From Planctomycetaceae bacterium (lineage in GTDB: Bacteria; Planctomycetota; Planctomycetia; Pirellulales; Pirellulaceae): a stretch of 64,000 nt of DNA. Below are positions 8,362 through 17,495 of this stretch, piece by piece; positions within the stretch are counted from its first letter, which is position 1; every line of letters starts with the position of its first letter. The stretch is taken from positions 186,001-250,000 of the forward strand of contig JACKHN010000010.1 of NCBI GenBank assembly GCA_020638975.1, read 5' to 3'. The notes beneath the pieces are model-generated. The model was given only the letters and a program-made list of their open reading frames with translations. It was not told the origin of the DNA and made no database searches. Position numbers and translations under genes: made by a program.

Positions 8362-9465
8362 ATGTTTCGCCGTCAAAGACGACTTTTTCCCACAGCCTTT
8401 ACGCTCGTCGAGATGCTCGTCGTCGTTTCCATTATTGGACTTCTGGTCGCTTTGTTGATGCCTGCGATCAACACCGCACGCGAAGCAGCCCGAAGTGCCG
8501 CGTGTCAGAACAATCTCCGGCAGTTCGGTGTAGGCTTGATGGTTCATGCCGAGCATCACAACGATCGACTAACTAGCGGAGCGTTCGACTGGAAGCGAGA
8601 CGGTTGTGTCACCGAGATCGGCTGGGTGGCCGACCTCGTGAACAATGGAACGCTCGTGGGGCAAATGCTGTGCTCCTCGAATCCCGCAGAGATCAGTGAG
8701 ACGTACAACGACTTAATTGACCTCGCTCCCGCTGGAAACTGCGTCGACTATCTCGGCAGTAACCCTTCCGCGGCTTTAGACGGAACCACAGTCGTTAACG
8801 CGTGTCGCGAGTTGACCGCGACGACTCCCGGCAGCGCCCGCGTCACGACCATCGAAGAGAAGATCTACAACAAACACTACAACACGAACTATGCGGCGAG
8901 TTGGTTCCTGGTCCGTGGCGGTGTGTCGCTCGATGGCAGCGGGAACCTGCGTGAACTCGTTAATGGCTGTGGCGCCGATATTCGGTCGCGCAATTCAACG
9001 ACGGGGCCATTGAGTCGTACGGATGTTGATACGTCGCCGGTTTCTGCATCGGTGATTCCGTTGCTAGGCGACGCTGCTATTGCCGGATCGTTGACATTGA
9101 GTATCGGTTCGGTTGACGCGGGCACAGTGACGGCGTTTCCCTTTACCGGCGGTCCGAAAAAGATCGTCGATTTTTCAGTGCCATCGTTCAGTGCTGGGAC
9201 CCCTAAGGCGGGAGCCGCAGGTTGGTGGGCGGTATGGGCCAAGGGCTCGCTGCAAGACTATACGGGTTTCGGTCCGGTTCATAAGCAGAACTGCAATATC
9301 TTGTTCGCCGACGGCAGTGTTCGCAGGATCTCGGACGACAACGGAGATGGATTACTCAATAACGGCTTTCCCAGCGGCGTCGCCAATTACCTCAGCGATG
9401 ACGTCGAGATGAAGCCGGAGCTTGTTGAAAGCAACTACAGTCTGTCGGACCTACCGAATAACTGA
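8362..9465 (+). CDS. DUF1559 pseudopilin-like protein
   Basis: 367 residues from ATG 8362, selected by AGGAAGG 6 bases upstream. The N-terminus is a type IV pilin/type II secretion signal: a basic leader, FTLVEMLVVVSIIGLLVALLMP, then the TAREAARSAACQNNLRQFG helix typical of planctomycete DUF1559 proteins. The residue before Phe is Ala, not the usual Gly. The C-terminus has the H-X9-DG motif (H then FADGSV). These proteins are thought to be exported and processed by prepilin peptidase; individual roles are unknown. A second family member follows about 200 bp downstream. Confidence 0.9.
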   Translation: MFRRQRRLFPTAFTLVEMLVVVSIIGLLVALLMPAINTAREAARSAACQNNLRQFGVGLMVHAEHHNDRLTSGAFDWKRDGCVTEIGWVADLVNNGTLVGQMLCSSNPAEISETYNDLIDLAPAGNCVDYLGSNPSAALDGTTVVNACRELTATTPGSARVTTIEEKIYNKHYNTNYAASWFLVRGGVSLDGSGNLRELVNGCGADIRSRNSTTGPLSRTDVDTSPVSASVIPLLGDAAIAGSLTLSIGSVDAGTVTAFPFTGGPKKIVDFSVPSFSAGTPKAGAAGWWAVWAKGSLQDYTGFGPVHKQNCNILFADGSVRRISDDNGDGLLNNGFPSGVANYLSDDVEMKPELVESNYSLSDLPNN

Positions 9466-9669
9466 TGCTTATGCCGCGAATGACAACGCTTCCTGGCAAG
9501 CGGAAAGGGGGTGACTTGGCAGCAGTAATGTAGAAGCGACTAGCGATGACGAAAGCAGCGGCTGAAGCAGTCTTCACACTCTACCAGCCGCCACACGTGA
9601 ATTTAGGTTTGTGAATCAAAAAGTTCCACGCGAGCAGTTGACGCTGCTCTAACCCAGGAGTTGATTGTA

Positions 9670-10968
9670 ATGAGAAAGACGAATGAGAGTACAGGTTTTA
9701 CGTTGATCGAGTTGTTGGTGGTCATCATGATCATCGGCATTCTGGTCGCGCTGCTGTTGCCGGCTCTGTCGCGAGCCCGTGAGGCGGCTCGTTCATCGAG
9801 CTGCAAGAACAACCTGCGTCAAATTGGAATCGGTCTGTTGTCGTTCGCCGAAGTCGACAAGAAGGGCCAGCTATGTACAGGGGCGAGTGACTTCCGTCGT
9901 GACGGTTGCATGGACAGCTGGGGTTGGGTCGCCGATATCGTCAACATCGGTGCCGGTAATTTGTCGGAGATGCGCTGCCCCAGTAGTCCGTTGGGTGGTC
10001 CAGAAAAGCTGAATGATCTGTTGGGGAAAGATTCGACGGACGCCAAGGACGGCGCCAGCCCGGCGCGACTCGCAGATGGTGTCTGTGGTTCGGCAAGTTG
10101 GAAAGCGATCAGCGGTACTGGTTCTGGAGCAACCTTTGCGAGCACCAGCATCAATACGACTGAGCGTGCGGCGTTGGTTGGGCACGCTTTTATTCTCGAA
10201 GGCTACAACACCAACTATGCCGCAGGCTGGCACTTGGTTCGGACAACACCCAAGATCAGTTTTGATGCCAGTTCCTCGCCGGTAAGTATCGTCACGAACG
10301 GCGATGCCGCAGGTCAAGGCCTGAAGGGCGTCAACTCGACGACCGGGCCGCTGACGATCAAACTTCTTGATCAGAGCCCCGTTCACAGCTCGCGCATCGC
10401 CCTCTTGGGAGACGCTGCTCCAGGCGACATCGACGAAGCACTCTTGTCGCTCGATATCGATGTTAGCCAGGACATCACGATCGATCCTTGGGGTGCGGTT
10501 CACGGAACGACCGATACTTTGTTGCAGGCCGGTGAGATGTTGACAGAAGCCTTTAACGATGGGCCCGCGTTCTTTGACGCCTCGAGCAATACAATTGACT
10601 TGGTCCAAGCCGTCGGTGCAGACCTTTCGGCTCAGATTCAAGGCGAACAAGGCGATGGAAATCTCGCTTCGCCAACGGGCCCGGCTGGCAACGGCTTGTA
10701 CCTCCAAGACACGCGCGACTGGTATGCCATTCACGGTGCTGGTAGCAAGACCGCGGCCAACATCTTGATGGCTGACGGATCCGTGCAAACGTTCACCGAC
10801 GAGAACGGTGACAAGTTCCTGAACCCTGGGTTTGCTGTTCCTGAAGGACTCACTGCCGACCAGTATGCCACCATCGGCTATCGCGGTCCCGACGTGGAAC
10901 TGCCTGCCGCTCGGATGTTTAACGGGATCTTCCTGATGAAGCTGCAAAAATCATCGAAGTTCGAGTAA
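9670..10968 (+). CDS. DUF1559 pseudopilin-like protein
   Basis: 432 residues from ATG 9670. AGGAG at 9656-9660 fits this ATG and is too close to the TTG at 9661. The leader ends in Gly before FTLIELLVVIMIIGILVALLLP, a canonical prepilin cleavage site, followed by SRAREAARSSSCKNNLRQIG. The C-terminal H-X9-DG motif is present (IHGAGSKTAAN then MADGSV). It is a paralogue of the preceding gene, longer by about 65 residues in the middle. A perfect stem-loop follows its stop, so the pair forms its own unit. Confidence 0.9.
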   Translation: MRKTNESTGFTLIELLVVIMIIGILVALLLPALSRAREAARSSSCKNNLRQIGIGLLSFAEVDKKGQLCTGASDFRRDGCMDSWGWVADIVNIGAGNLSEMRCPSSPLGGPEKLNDLLGKDSTDAKDGASPARLADGVCGSASWKAISGTGSGATFASTSINTTERAALVGHAFILEGYNTNYAAGWHLVRTTPKISFDASSSPVSIVTNGDAAGQGLKGVNSTTGPLTIKLLDQSPVHSSRIALLGDAAPGDIDEALLSLDIDVSQDITIDPWGAVHGTTDTLLQAGEMLTEAFNDGPAFFDASSNTIDLVQAVGADLSAQIQGEQGDGNLASPTGPAGNGLYLQDTRDWYAIHGAGSKTAANILMADGSVQTFTDENGDKFLNPGFAVPEGLTADQYATIGYRGPDVELPAARMFNGIFLMKLQKSSKFE

Positions 10969-11013
10969 TTGGGAACGATGGCAGCTTGCAAGATGAAGTC
11001 GTGAAATAGAAAT

Positions 11014-11039
11014 GCTTGGCACGTTCTTTCGTGCCAAGC
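11014..11039 (+). terminator. Stem-loop terminator after the pseudopilin pair
   Basis: The perfect 10-bp stem GCTTGGCACG/CGTGCCAAGC has a TTCTTT loop and is followed by GTTTCGTCGTT. It lies 45 bp after the stop of the second pseudopilin gene. Confidence 0.75.
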
Positions 11040-11097
11040 GTTTCGTCGTTCTATCAAAGAAGTGGACAGGACTCGGCAATCAAGGGTTGTGCAATCG

Positions 11098-12318
11098 ATG
11101 AGAGACAGAACATTACTCTTCGCCTTTGTCGTCGTGCCGCTGTTGGGCGTAACGCTCGTCACTTGGCTAAGTGCGACTGCGACATTTACAGCGACATGGC
11201 AAGGCAAGAAACTGGAAGTAACACGCAATGGACGTTGGCTGTATCGCGAAGGTTTATCACAAGGAAAGCCGACGGTCGCAGCGTCTCCTGAGGAAATGCC
11301 CCGAGCCGTGGCTATCGAGTTGATTCACGATTTTGGCATCATGAATCCGTTGACGATGGGACAGCATGCCTTTGTGATTCGTAACGAGGGGCTTGGGCCA
11401 CTCGTCCTCCGCAAAGGACCAACGACGTGTAAATGTACGCTCAGTAAGTTGTCACGCGGCGAGATTGGACCAGGTGAGGAAGGGGTCGTTGTTCTCGACT
11501 GGAACTCTGGTCGCGACTTGTTGTATTCACACGAAGCAACGATCTATACGAACGACCCGAACCAGAGCGAACTGCACTTCGGCGTGACCGGTAAGGTGCG
11601 GCAGCGCTTGAGCGCGGTGCCGCCTACTGCTTCGTTCGGTGGCATTGCCCCCGACGGTTCGGGGAAAGCCGAGGTTATTCTCTACTCGCAAGTCTGGGAC
11701 GACTTCGAAGTTGTCCGAGGAGAGTGTTCCGTGGCGGGCGTGAGCTGGAAGGTCGGTGCCGTCACTTCGAGCGACGCGACGCTCGGCGATGTGCTCTCGG
11801 CGCGAAAGGTGACCTTGACGACCGCCGAAGGACTGCCGCAAGGTTCCTTGTCCGGCTACTTGCGACTCGACATCCAACCCGTGGAAGGCGACGCCGAGAC
11901 GCTGGAACTTCCGTTGGACGGCCAGGTCTTGCGTCGTCTCGCCGTCTATGGGCCGGCCATCACGATGGATGGTGTCATCGACGCGGGGCAAGTCGAGAAA
12001 GGTCGAGCGAAGACGACTCGTCTCATCCTCAAGGTGCGAGATCCCGATCGCGAATTGCGCGTCACACGCATCACGACGACCCCCGACTTCGTCAACGCGA
12101 AGGTCGTAGCTTACAACCACGAGACACCCGATGCAGGCATTATGCGTCTGGAGGTAGAGATACCGTCCAACGCTCCGGCGTGCTCCTACTTAGGAGTCCC
12201 GCTCGGCGATCTACGCATTGAGTTTGATCACCCACGGATTTCGACGCTGGATCTAAAGATTAAGTTTGCAGTCGTCGCACAGGAACGAATCGGAAACCAA
12301 GGACAGGCAAAGCTATGA
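11098..12318 (+). CDS. DUF1573 domain protein, membrane-anchored
   Basis: 406 residues from ATG 11098. A basic start (MRDRT) and one hydrophobic segment (about residues 6-28) anchor it in the membrane with the rest exported. Residues about 70-160 match DUF1573, an Ig-like fold: DFGIMNPLTMGQHAFVIRNEG, then a CKCTLSKL cysteine pair and YTNDPNQSELHFGVTGKV. Two further Ig-like stretches follow. The stop overlaps the start of the PilM-like gene (ATGA), so translation is coupled. Function is unknown; the context suggests a surface-appendage or secretion complex. Confidence 0.85.
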   Translation: MRDRTLLFAFVVVPLLGVTLVTWLSATATFTATWQGKKLEVTRNGRWLYREGLSQGKPTVAASPEEMPRAVAIELIHDFGIMNPLTMGQHAFVIRNEGLGPLVLRKGPTTCKCTLSKLSRGEIGPGEEGVVVLDWNSGRDLLYSHEATIYTNDPNQSELHFGVTGKVRQRLSAVPPTASFGGIAPDGSGKAEVILYSQVWDDFEVVRGECSVAGVSWKVGAVTSSDATLGDVLSARKVTLTTAEGLPQGSLSGYLRLDIQPVEGDAETLELPLDGQVLRRLAVYGPAITMDGVIDAGQVEKGRAKTTRLILKVRDPDRELRVTRITTTPDFVNAKVVAYNHETPDAGIMRLEVEIPSNAPACSYLGVPLGDLRIEFDHPRISTLDLKIKFAVVAQERIGNQGQAKL

Positions 12319-14531
12319 CGACAAGTTCGCGGACCAAGCCGACCCCGCCCAGCAGCGACAACCTCGGTAAGAGTGCAAAGACTGGTGTAACGACCTGCGG
12401 ATACTGTCAAGCGTCCAACGGAGCCGATCGCCGGTTCTGCGGCGAATGCGGCAAGACACTCTGGGAGAGATGTCCGGCGTGCCTTGCCGAATGCCGATCG
12501 GGGGAGGCCTATTGTGGAGGTTGCGGCATACATCTGCGTGACTTTGTAAAGTCGCATCTCGATGCCGCCGAGGCAGCGCTCGTCAATGCTTCGGTTTGCG
12601 AGCGGCAAGGTGATGTAAATGGAGCGATTCGCCTGCTGCGTTCTATTCGGTTGCCGGAGCACCGCGATTTGACCGCGTTGTCCGAACAGATCGCGACAGA
12701 ACTGCGGCGACTGACGGAAGTTGTTGAGCGGCAGACGCACGAGGTGAAAGCGGATCTATCGCGAGCGCGTGAATTGCTTGCTGCGTCTGTCTTTGGCGAC
12801 GCAGTGCGACTACTGCGAAATCTGCCCAAGAAATTTCAGACGGAAGAAAGCGATCGCCTGCTGGCAGAGGCGACCTCAAAACAAAATGAGACCTTGAAGC
12901 TGAAGGCAGATATTCGCGAAGCCATCGAGAAGAAGCAGTTGCTCGAACTCGCGCCGAAGATTCAGCGTCTGTTAATACTCCAACCAACTGCCGATGGTGT
13001 CCGTCGTCTGGCAGGCCAAGTTCGCGATCGATTGCTGGTCGCTGCAAATAAAAAGTTAAGTGCGTACGAGTACCAACAGGCTCGCGATCTGGTGGCTCGA
13101 GTTCCCGAGTGTGCGATCGACGAGACGACGAAGCAGATGTCCGAGAAGATCAGCGAGTTCACTTGGATGGTGAACGACTTAGAGCTTGCTCCGATCATTG
13201 ATTCGCCGTTACTTGAGATCGCAAAGCGGTTTACCAAGAAGGCACCCGGTGATGGGAAGCACGTCGAACGTTGTAGCAAGATCTTTCGACTCGCCGAGGC
13301 AGTCGCGGACGTCACCGCGACGCGTTTCCCCGCCATCGTGTGGAAGACGCCACCCGCGCGAACCCCTATCGGTTGTCCGGTTGACTGGTTGGGCGGGTCC
13401 GAGCGATTGAAGTTGTCAAACAAAGGAGTCGCCGCATCTTGGCAAGCCGAACCGGGGCGATACTTTGTCGCTGCGGGCCTGGCGTTGCAAGCAATCGACG
13501 CTGCTACCGCGAACACCAATCTCCATAAAGCGGAGAAGCAAGGGCTGCTGGGACAACTGTCAATCGGTAAGCGGAAGGAGGTGATCAAACGAGGTTGGGG
13601 CGTCGATATCGGCGCGTCGTCCTTGAAGGTCGTACGACTCACATCAGGGCCCGGCAGCGCGGAGCCTGTTGTCGACTGCTGCGACCTGATCCCGCATCGT
13701 GTCGTGTTGAGCCGACCCGAAGCCGAAGCTAGTCGCAGCAAGCTGTTGGCCGAATCGTTGAGTACGTTCCTGGCCAAGTATCCAGTCGACAAATCGGATC
13801 GCGTTTGTGTCAGCTTCCCCGGTCATAAGACTCTTGGAAGAACGCTCCAACTGCCCAACGCGGCGCCAAAGAAGCTGGCCGAGATGATTCAGTTCGAGGC
13901 CAAGAGTCGAATCCCGATCCCGCTGGATGAGTTGGCTTTCAGTTATCACGCGTTCGCGACGTCTGCCGATAACGCGGAATCGGTTGAATTGAGCAACTTG
14001 GCCAACACGTTGCTGATTGCTGCGAAACGACGAGATGTCGAAGAGCTATTGATGGTGTTTGACGAACTTCAATTCCCAGTGAACCTAGTTCAGAGTGATG
14101 CCGTGGCGCTGTTCAACTTCGCCGCTTATGAAGGGCTAGGCGAGCTGACACAGCAGCGAACCGGTGAAGTACCCTCGATCGCACTCATCGATATTGGAAC
14201 TGTCGCCACCAACATGGTCATTCTTACAAATGATCGTCCCTGGTTTCGCAGCTTTCGACACGGTGGCGACGACTATACCAACGCTGCGGTGCAGCGACTG
14301 AATCTTACGCTGGATCAAGCGGAGCAAGTCAAACTGGAACCAACGCGAGTTCGTCGACTAAACGAGTTGTACGAAGCGTTCGATCCAATGTTCTCGCGAT
14401 TAACGGACGAGATCCAACGTTCATTGGAATCTTTCCATAAAGAGACCGGTCGCCGTGTGGCTCATGTCCTAGGAGTCGGCGGTGGATTCCGGCTGCACGG
14501 CCTGCTGAAGTATTTGCGAAACGGACCCTGA
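12315..14531 (+). CDS. Double zinc-ribbon/PilM-like actin-fold fusion protein
   Basis: 738 residues. Two four-cysteine zinc ribbons are clear: C28/C31/C42/C45 and C53/C56/C67/C70. Residues about 75-300 are helical repeats with coiled-coil character. From about residue 425 the sequence is PilM-like: GWGVDIGASSLKVVRLT (phosphate-1 loop), SFPGHKTLGRTLQLP, EMIQFEAKSRIPIPLDEL and ALIDIGTVATNMVIL. PilM is the cytoplasmic actin-like protein of type IV pilus machines. The chain stops soon after LGVGGGFRLHGLLKYL, shorter than usual PilM ends. It overlaps the genes on both sides (ATGA and TGATG). No PilN, PilO or PilQ is present in the window. Confidence 0.85.
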   Translation: MTTSSRTKPTPPSSDNLGKSAKTGVTTCGYCQASNGADRRFCGECGKTLWERCPACLAECRSGEAYCGGCGIHLRDFVKSHLDAAEAALVNASVCERQGDVNGAIRLLRSIRLPEHRDLTALSEQIATELRRLTEVVERQTHEVKADLSRARELLAASVFGDAVRLLRNLPKKFQTEESDRLLAEATSKQNETLKLKADIREAIEKKQLLELAPKIQRLLILQPTADGVRRLAGQVRDRLLVAANKKLSAYEYQQARDLVARVPECAIDETTKQMSEKISEFTWMVNDLELAPIIDSPLLEIAKRFTKKAPGDGKHVERCSKIFRLAEAVADVTATRFPAIVWKTPPARTPIGCPVDWLGGSERLKLSNKGVAASWQAEPGRYFVAAGLALQAIDAATANTNLHKAEKQGLLGQLSIGKRKEVIKRGWGVDIGASSLKVVRLTSGPGSAEPVVDCCDLIPHRVVLSRPEAEASRSKLLAESLSTFLAKYPVDKSDRVCVSFPGHKTLGRTLQLPNAAPKKLAEMIQFEAKSRIPIPLDELAFSYHAFATSADNAESVELSNLANTLLIAAKRRDVEELLMVFDELQFPVNLVQSDAVALFNFAAYEGLGELTQQRTGEVPSIALIDIGTVATNMVILTNDRPWFRSFRHGGDDYTNAAVQRLNLTLDQAEQVKLEPTRVRRLNELYEAFDPMFSRLTDEIQRSLESFHKETGRRVAHVLGVGGGFRLHGLLKYLRNGP

Positions 14532-16576
14532 TGCGAAGAGTGACAGAAATGATTCGATACGAACAATGGTTCCTACTGTGTCTCGTGGCAAGCCAACTGC
14601 TGCTCGCTGGGTGCGGTGGTAACAGTCAAGACGAGATGCGGCGTCATGCCATACGCCGAAAACCTGCCACGGAAGAAGCAGAACCATCGAAGCCTGCACC
14701 CGCTGAGGTCGCCGGATCGGATGAACCGCCAGAGCTGCTACGCGAGACAACGCAGAATTCGTCGCCCAATGCTGTGACCGGAACGCCGCCCGTGAATGTG
14801 CTTACACCCAAGCTGCCGCCTGCTAGCGAGGCTTCCATTCTACACGAGAATGCCGGAGCGATCCCATACGCGAAACCGCCCGCCGAACCGTTGTCACCCG
14901 CCGAGCGACGTGAACGCACTGCCGACAACATGCAGGCGATAGGCAACGCTTGGCGGTCGTATCTGGACGCGAAGGGGTACTTTCCTGGGCCAGTTGCGAG
15001 TGTAGCGAAGGAACCGCTACTGAGTTGGCGAGTCGAACTGCTGCCTTATCTCGGGTTGCAGTCGCTGTACGATGCATTCCACTTGGACGAATCGTGGGAC
15101 AGTCCAGACAACATCGCGCTTCTGGAACAGATTCCACAAGTCTTTCAATCGCCAGATCGTTTCGATACCAGCACGAACTATCTAGCTCTGTCGCTTGGCG
15201 GGACAACGGTACATCAAGCGACGCGAAAGGTGACGGAGAGAAATGTTGAAGATGGGATCGAGAATACCTTGGCCTTGGTCGAAGTCGACGAGGACCACGC
15301 GGTTCCTTGGACGAAACCCGCGGAACTTCCGCTTATCATGAGGACGCCACTGAAGTCGCTCGGCAAACTCCGAGAGAACGGATTCTTTGCTGTGTGGAGC
15401 AACGGCCAAGCGTCGTGGATCGATGGGTCGGTGGACCCGGAACTGTTTGCGAAGGCTTGTACGATCGATGCCGGGGACGGCTTTCGCGGCTCGCAAATTG
15501 CACATGAATTGGCGATCGGCATTGCAGTTCCCGTCGACGATGCCGCTGACACACCGGAGAATGAAACAGTCACTGCCGTTCCGATCAACGAACCGAACCC
15601 AATGACTATCACTCCATCGCGTCCAAGCTTAAGCGACGTGCAGAAGTCGCTCCTGGCGGACAGTAACACGAGTTCGGAACGCCACTTTCAGAAACAGCCT
15701 ATTCCGCCAGCAAGTGACTTGAAAGTTGCTCGCGACTTACTTCGCGAGTTGTATCAAGCGGACTATGCCGCCGCGACGACCGTGACGCAACGATTGCAAC
15801 TCGCCCGCAAAATGCTTGATCGAATGCCAGATCTGGGCGGGGACGTCGCGGGTCAGTACGCAATGCTGGAAATCGTCCAACAAATTGCGATTCAGGCTGG
15901 CAGGGCTGAAATGGCACTCAACGCGACCAACCAATTGAACGCCCGCTTTGAACTCAAGAGCGATCCGTTGCTTGATGCTTTTGAAAAACTTGCCCGAACC
16001 ACGAAAGACCGCCGATCACAGGACCAACTACTCAAAGAAGCCGAAGCCGTTTTCGATGAGCTGGTGTTCGATGAACAGTTCGAGGAAGCAGAGCGATTGA
16101 GCCAGCTTGCTGTTGCCGTTGCGAATAAGGCGAGTGACAAAGACGTTGTCGACAAGTTCACGTCGCGCAGGAATTGGGCTGGCGAGGCGAAAGAACTACA
16201 GCAAGCTGCCAGAGACGGACTTGCCACACTCGATCAGAACCCGGAAGATCCACGAGCCAATGGTGACGTCGGCAAGTTCCTTTGTTTGGTCAAAGGGGAC
16301 TGGGACAATGGACTCGTCATCTTGGCAAATGGTGACGACCGATCGTTGAAACGCTTGGCCGAGATGGAGCTTAGCGATTTGAGTGACGCGATGCGGCAAC
16401 TCGAACTGGCGGATCTTTGGTGGCGAGAAGCCGAGTTGGAGTCACCCGCGTTCAAAGCCACGCTTCAGTCGCGAGCCAAGCATTGGTACGAGCAATCGCT
16501 TTCCGGACTGCCTGCCGGACTAGTCCGCATTCGCGTCGAACGACGCATTGAAGAACTCGGTAAACGGGCTGCTTAA
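14531..16576 (+). CDS. DUF1559-domain lipoprotein
   Basis: 681 residues. A lipoprotein signal (hydrophobic LLCLVASQLLLAGC, with lipid attachment at Cys) predicts anchoring in a membrane. A Pro/Glu-rich linker is followed by a DUF1559-like domain from about residue 125 (AERRERTADNMQAIGNAW, then a DAKGYFPGPV loop) ending near SWIDGSVDPELF. The C-terminal half is helical and charged, resembling a repeat domain, without a family match. Its ATG overlaps the preceding stop (TGATG), so it belongs to the DUF1573/PilM operon. Its last 4 bp overlap the convergent gene on the other strand. Confidence 0.83.
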   Translation: MRRVTEMIRYEQWFLLCLVASQLLLAGCGGNSQDEMRRHAIRRKPATEEAEPSKPAPAEVAGSDEPPELLRETTQNSSPNAVTGTPPVNVLTPKLPPASEASILHENAGAIPYAKPPAEPLSPAERRERTADNMQAIGNAWRSYLDAKGYFPGPVASVAKEPLLSWRVELLPYLGLQSLYDAFHLDESWDSPDNIALLEQIPQVFQSPDRFDTSTNYLALSLGGTTVHQATRKVTERNVEDGIENTLALVEVDEDHAVPWTKPAELPLIMRTPLKSLGKLRENGFFAVWSNGQASWIDGSVDPELFAKACTIDAGDGFRGSQIAHELAIGIAVPVDDAADTPENETVTAVPINEPNPMTITPSRPSLSDVQKSLLADSNTSSERHFQKQPIPPASDLKVARDLLRELYQADYAAATTVTQRLQLARKMLDRMPDLGGDVAGQYAMLEIVQQIAIQAGRAEMALNATNQLNARFELKSDPLLDAFEKLARTTKDRRSQDQLLKEAEAVFDELVFDEQFEEAERLSQLAVAVANKASDKDVVDKFTSRRNWAGEAKELQQAARDGLATLDQNPEDPRANGDVGKFLCLVKGDWDNGLVILANGDDRSLKRLAEMELSDLSDAMRQLELADLWWREAELESPAFKATLQSRAKHWYEQSLSGLPAGLVRIRVERRIEELGKRAA

Positions 16577-17226
16577 GTCTTCAACTCGAGCGTGCCCCAC
16601 AAGCTTGGGTCTTCGACGAACGGAAACTCGGGGCCCACGGTAAAGGTTTGCCAGCCCAGTTCTCGATCGACGACTGCGTACGTAAAGCCAAGTCGCGGAT
16701 TATCGGTGGGATTAAAGCCTGTTAATGCCGCCGCAGGGATCATTACTTCCAGTGTGTAGCCATCGGGTCGGACCGCACTGCGAACGCGGAACAGTTCCGC
16801 CTCGACCGGCTTCGGGCTTTCCTTGGCACGATTGATCGGGAACAAGGCCGCGATTGGTTCATCCAGTCGATGCCCGCCTCCCGTCGGCAGGAACTGAAAC
16901 CGATGGCAGAAGCGATTTGCGCGATGGACGTTGTGGGCGTCGCGTGTGTCGATCCAGATCTGTAGTCCGTCGCTGTCTTCCATCCGAGTCGGACGACACC
17001 AGGGAGATTGTTGTTTGCCGTTGACTTGCACAACGAACAGCAATCCCTCTGCGTTCCAAGCCGCACGCAGATCCGCAAACGGTTTCTTCCCTTCCAGCTC
17101 ACTGAACGTCGGCACGATGTATTTGTCGGTCAGCTTGATGCTACGCTCCGACCACACCTTCTTGCGGTGGCAACAAGGAGCGGAAAAGCGAAACAGAAAC
17201 GTTGGAGCCAGCAATGCATCGGACAT
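16573..17226 (-). CDS. CBM9/DOMON-like carbohydrate-binding domain protein
   Basis: 217 residues made of a single beta-rich domain. Features of the CBM9-like family are visible: DLRAAWNAEGLLFVVQVNGK, then DGLQIWIDTRDAHNVHR, then GYTLEVMIPAAAL, and a late PRLGFTYAVVDRE. There is no clear signal peptide at the annotated start. Such domains bind sugars or occur as accessory domains in planctomycete proteins; ligand unknown. It converges on the DUF1559 lipoprotein gene with a 4-bp overlap. Confidence 0.75.
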   Translation of the reverse strand: MSDALLAPTFLFRFSAPCCHRKKVWSERSIKLTDKYIVPTFSELEGKKPFADLRAAWNAEGLLFVVQVNGKQQSPWCRPTRMEDSDGLQIWIDTRDAHNVHRANRFCHRFQFLPTGGGHRLDEPIAALFPINRAKESPKPVEAELFRVRSAVRPDGYTLEVMIPAAALTGFNPTDNPRLGFTYAVVDRELGWQTFTVGPEFPFVEDPSLWGTLELKT

Positions 17227-17294
17227 GCCGTTGTTCTAGCGGAGAGGATGCGAGTGGACAAGCCGCGAGAGGCCCCTCGCTGGGCTTTTCATCT

Positions 17295-17404
17295 GTTGAA
17301 GTTGCACAAGATGTACGAAGGGCCTCCGAGCCCGTCGAATAACGACTTAGATTAATCGACGGGCTCGGAGGCCTGTCGTACAAACCTCTCAGTTTGAAAA
17401 ACTG
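17295..17404 (+). repeat. Dispersed palindrome family A, copy 2 (110 bp)
   Basis: The 26-bp arms (17313-17338 and 17356-17381) match at 24 of 26 positions. The flanks GTTGAAGTTGCACAAG on the left and CTCTCAGTTTGAAAAACTG on the right recur, inverted, around the copy at 35710. Both copies span 110 bp. It lies just upstream of the haem-protein gene. Confidence 0.9.
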
Positions 17405-17495
17405 GAGAGCCCTGAGGCAACTCGCTTGTAGCACCTGTCATGCGGTTTGGCATATGATTGCAAGCATCCGATTTGCCGCAGATGGAAATAAGATT

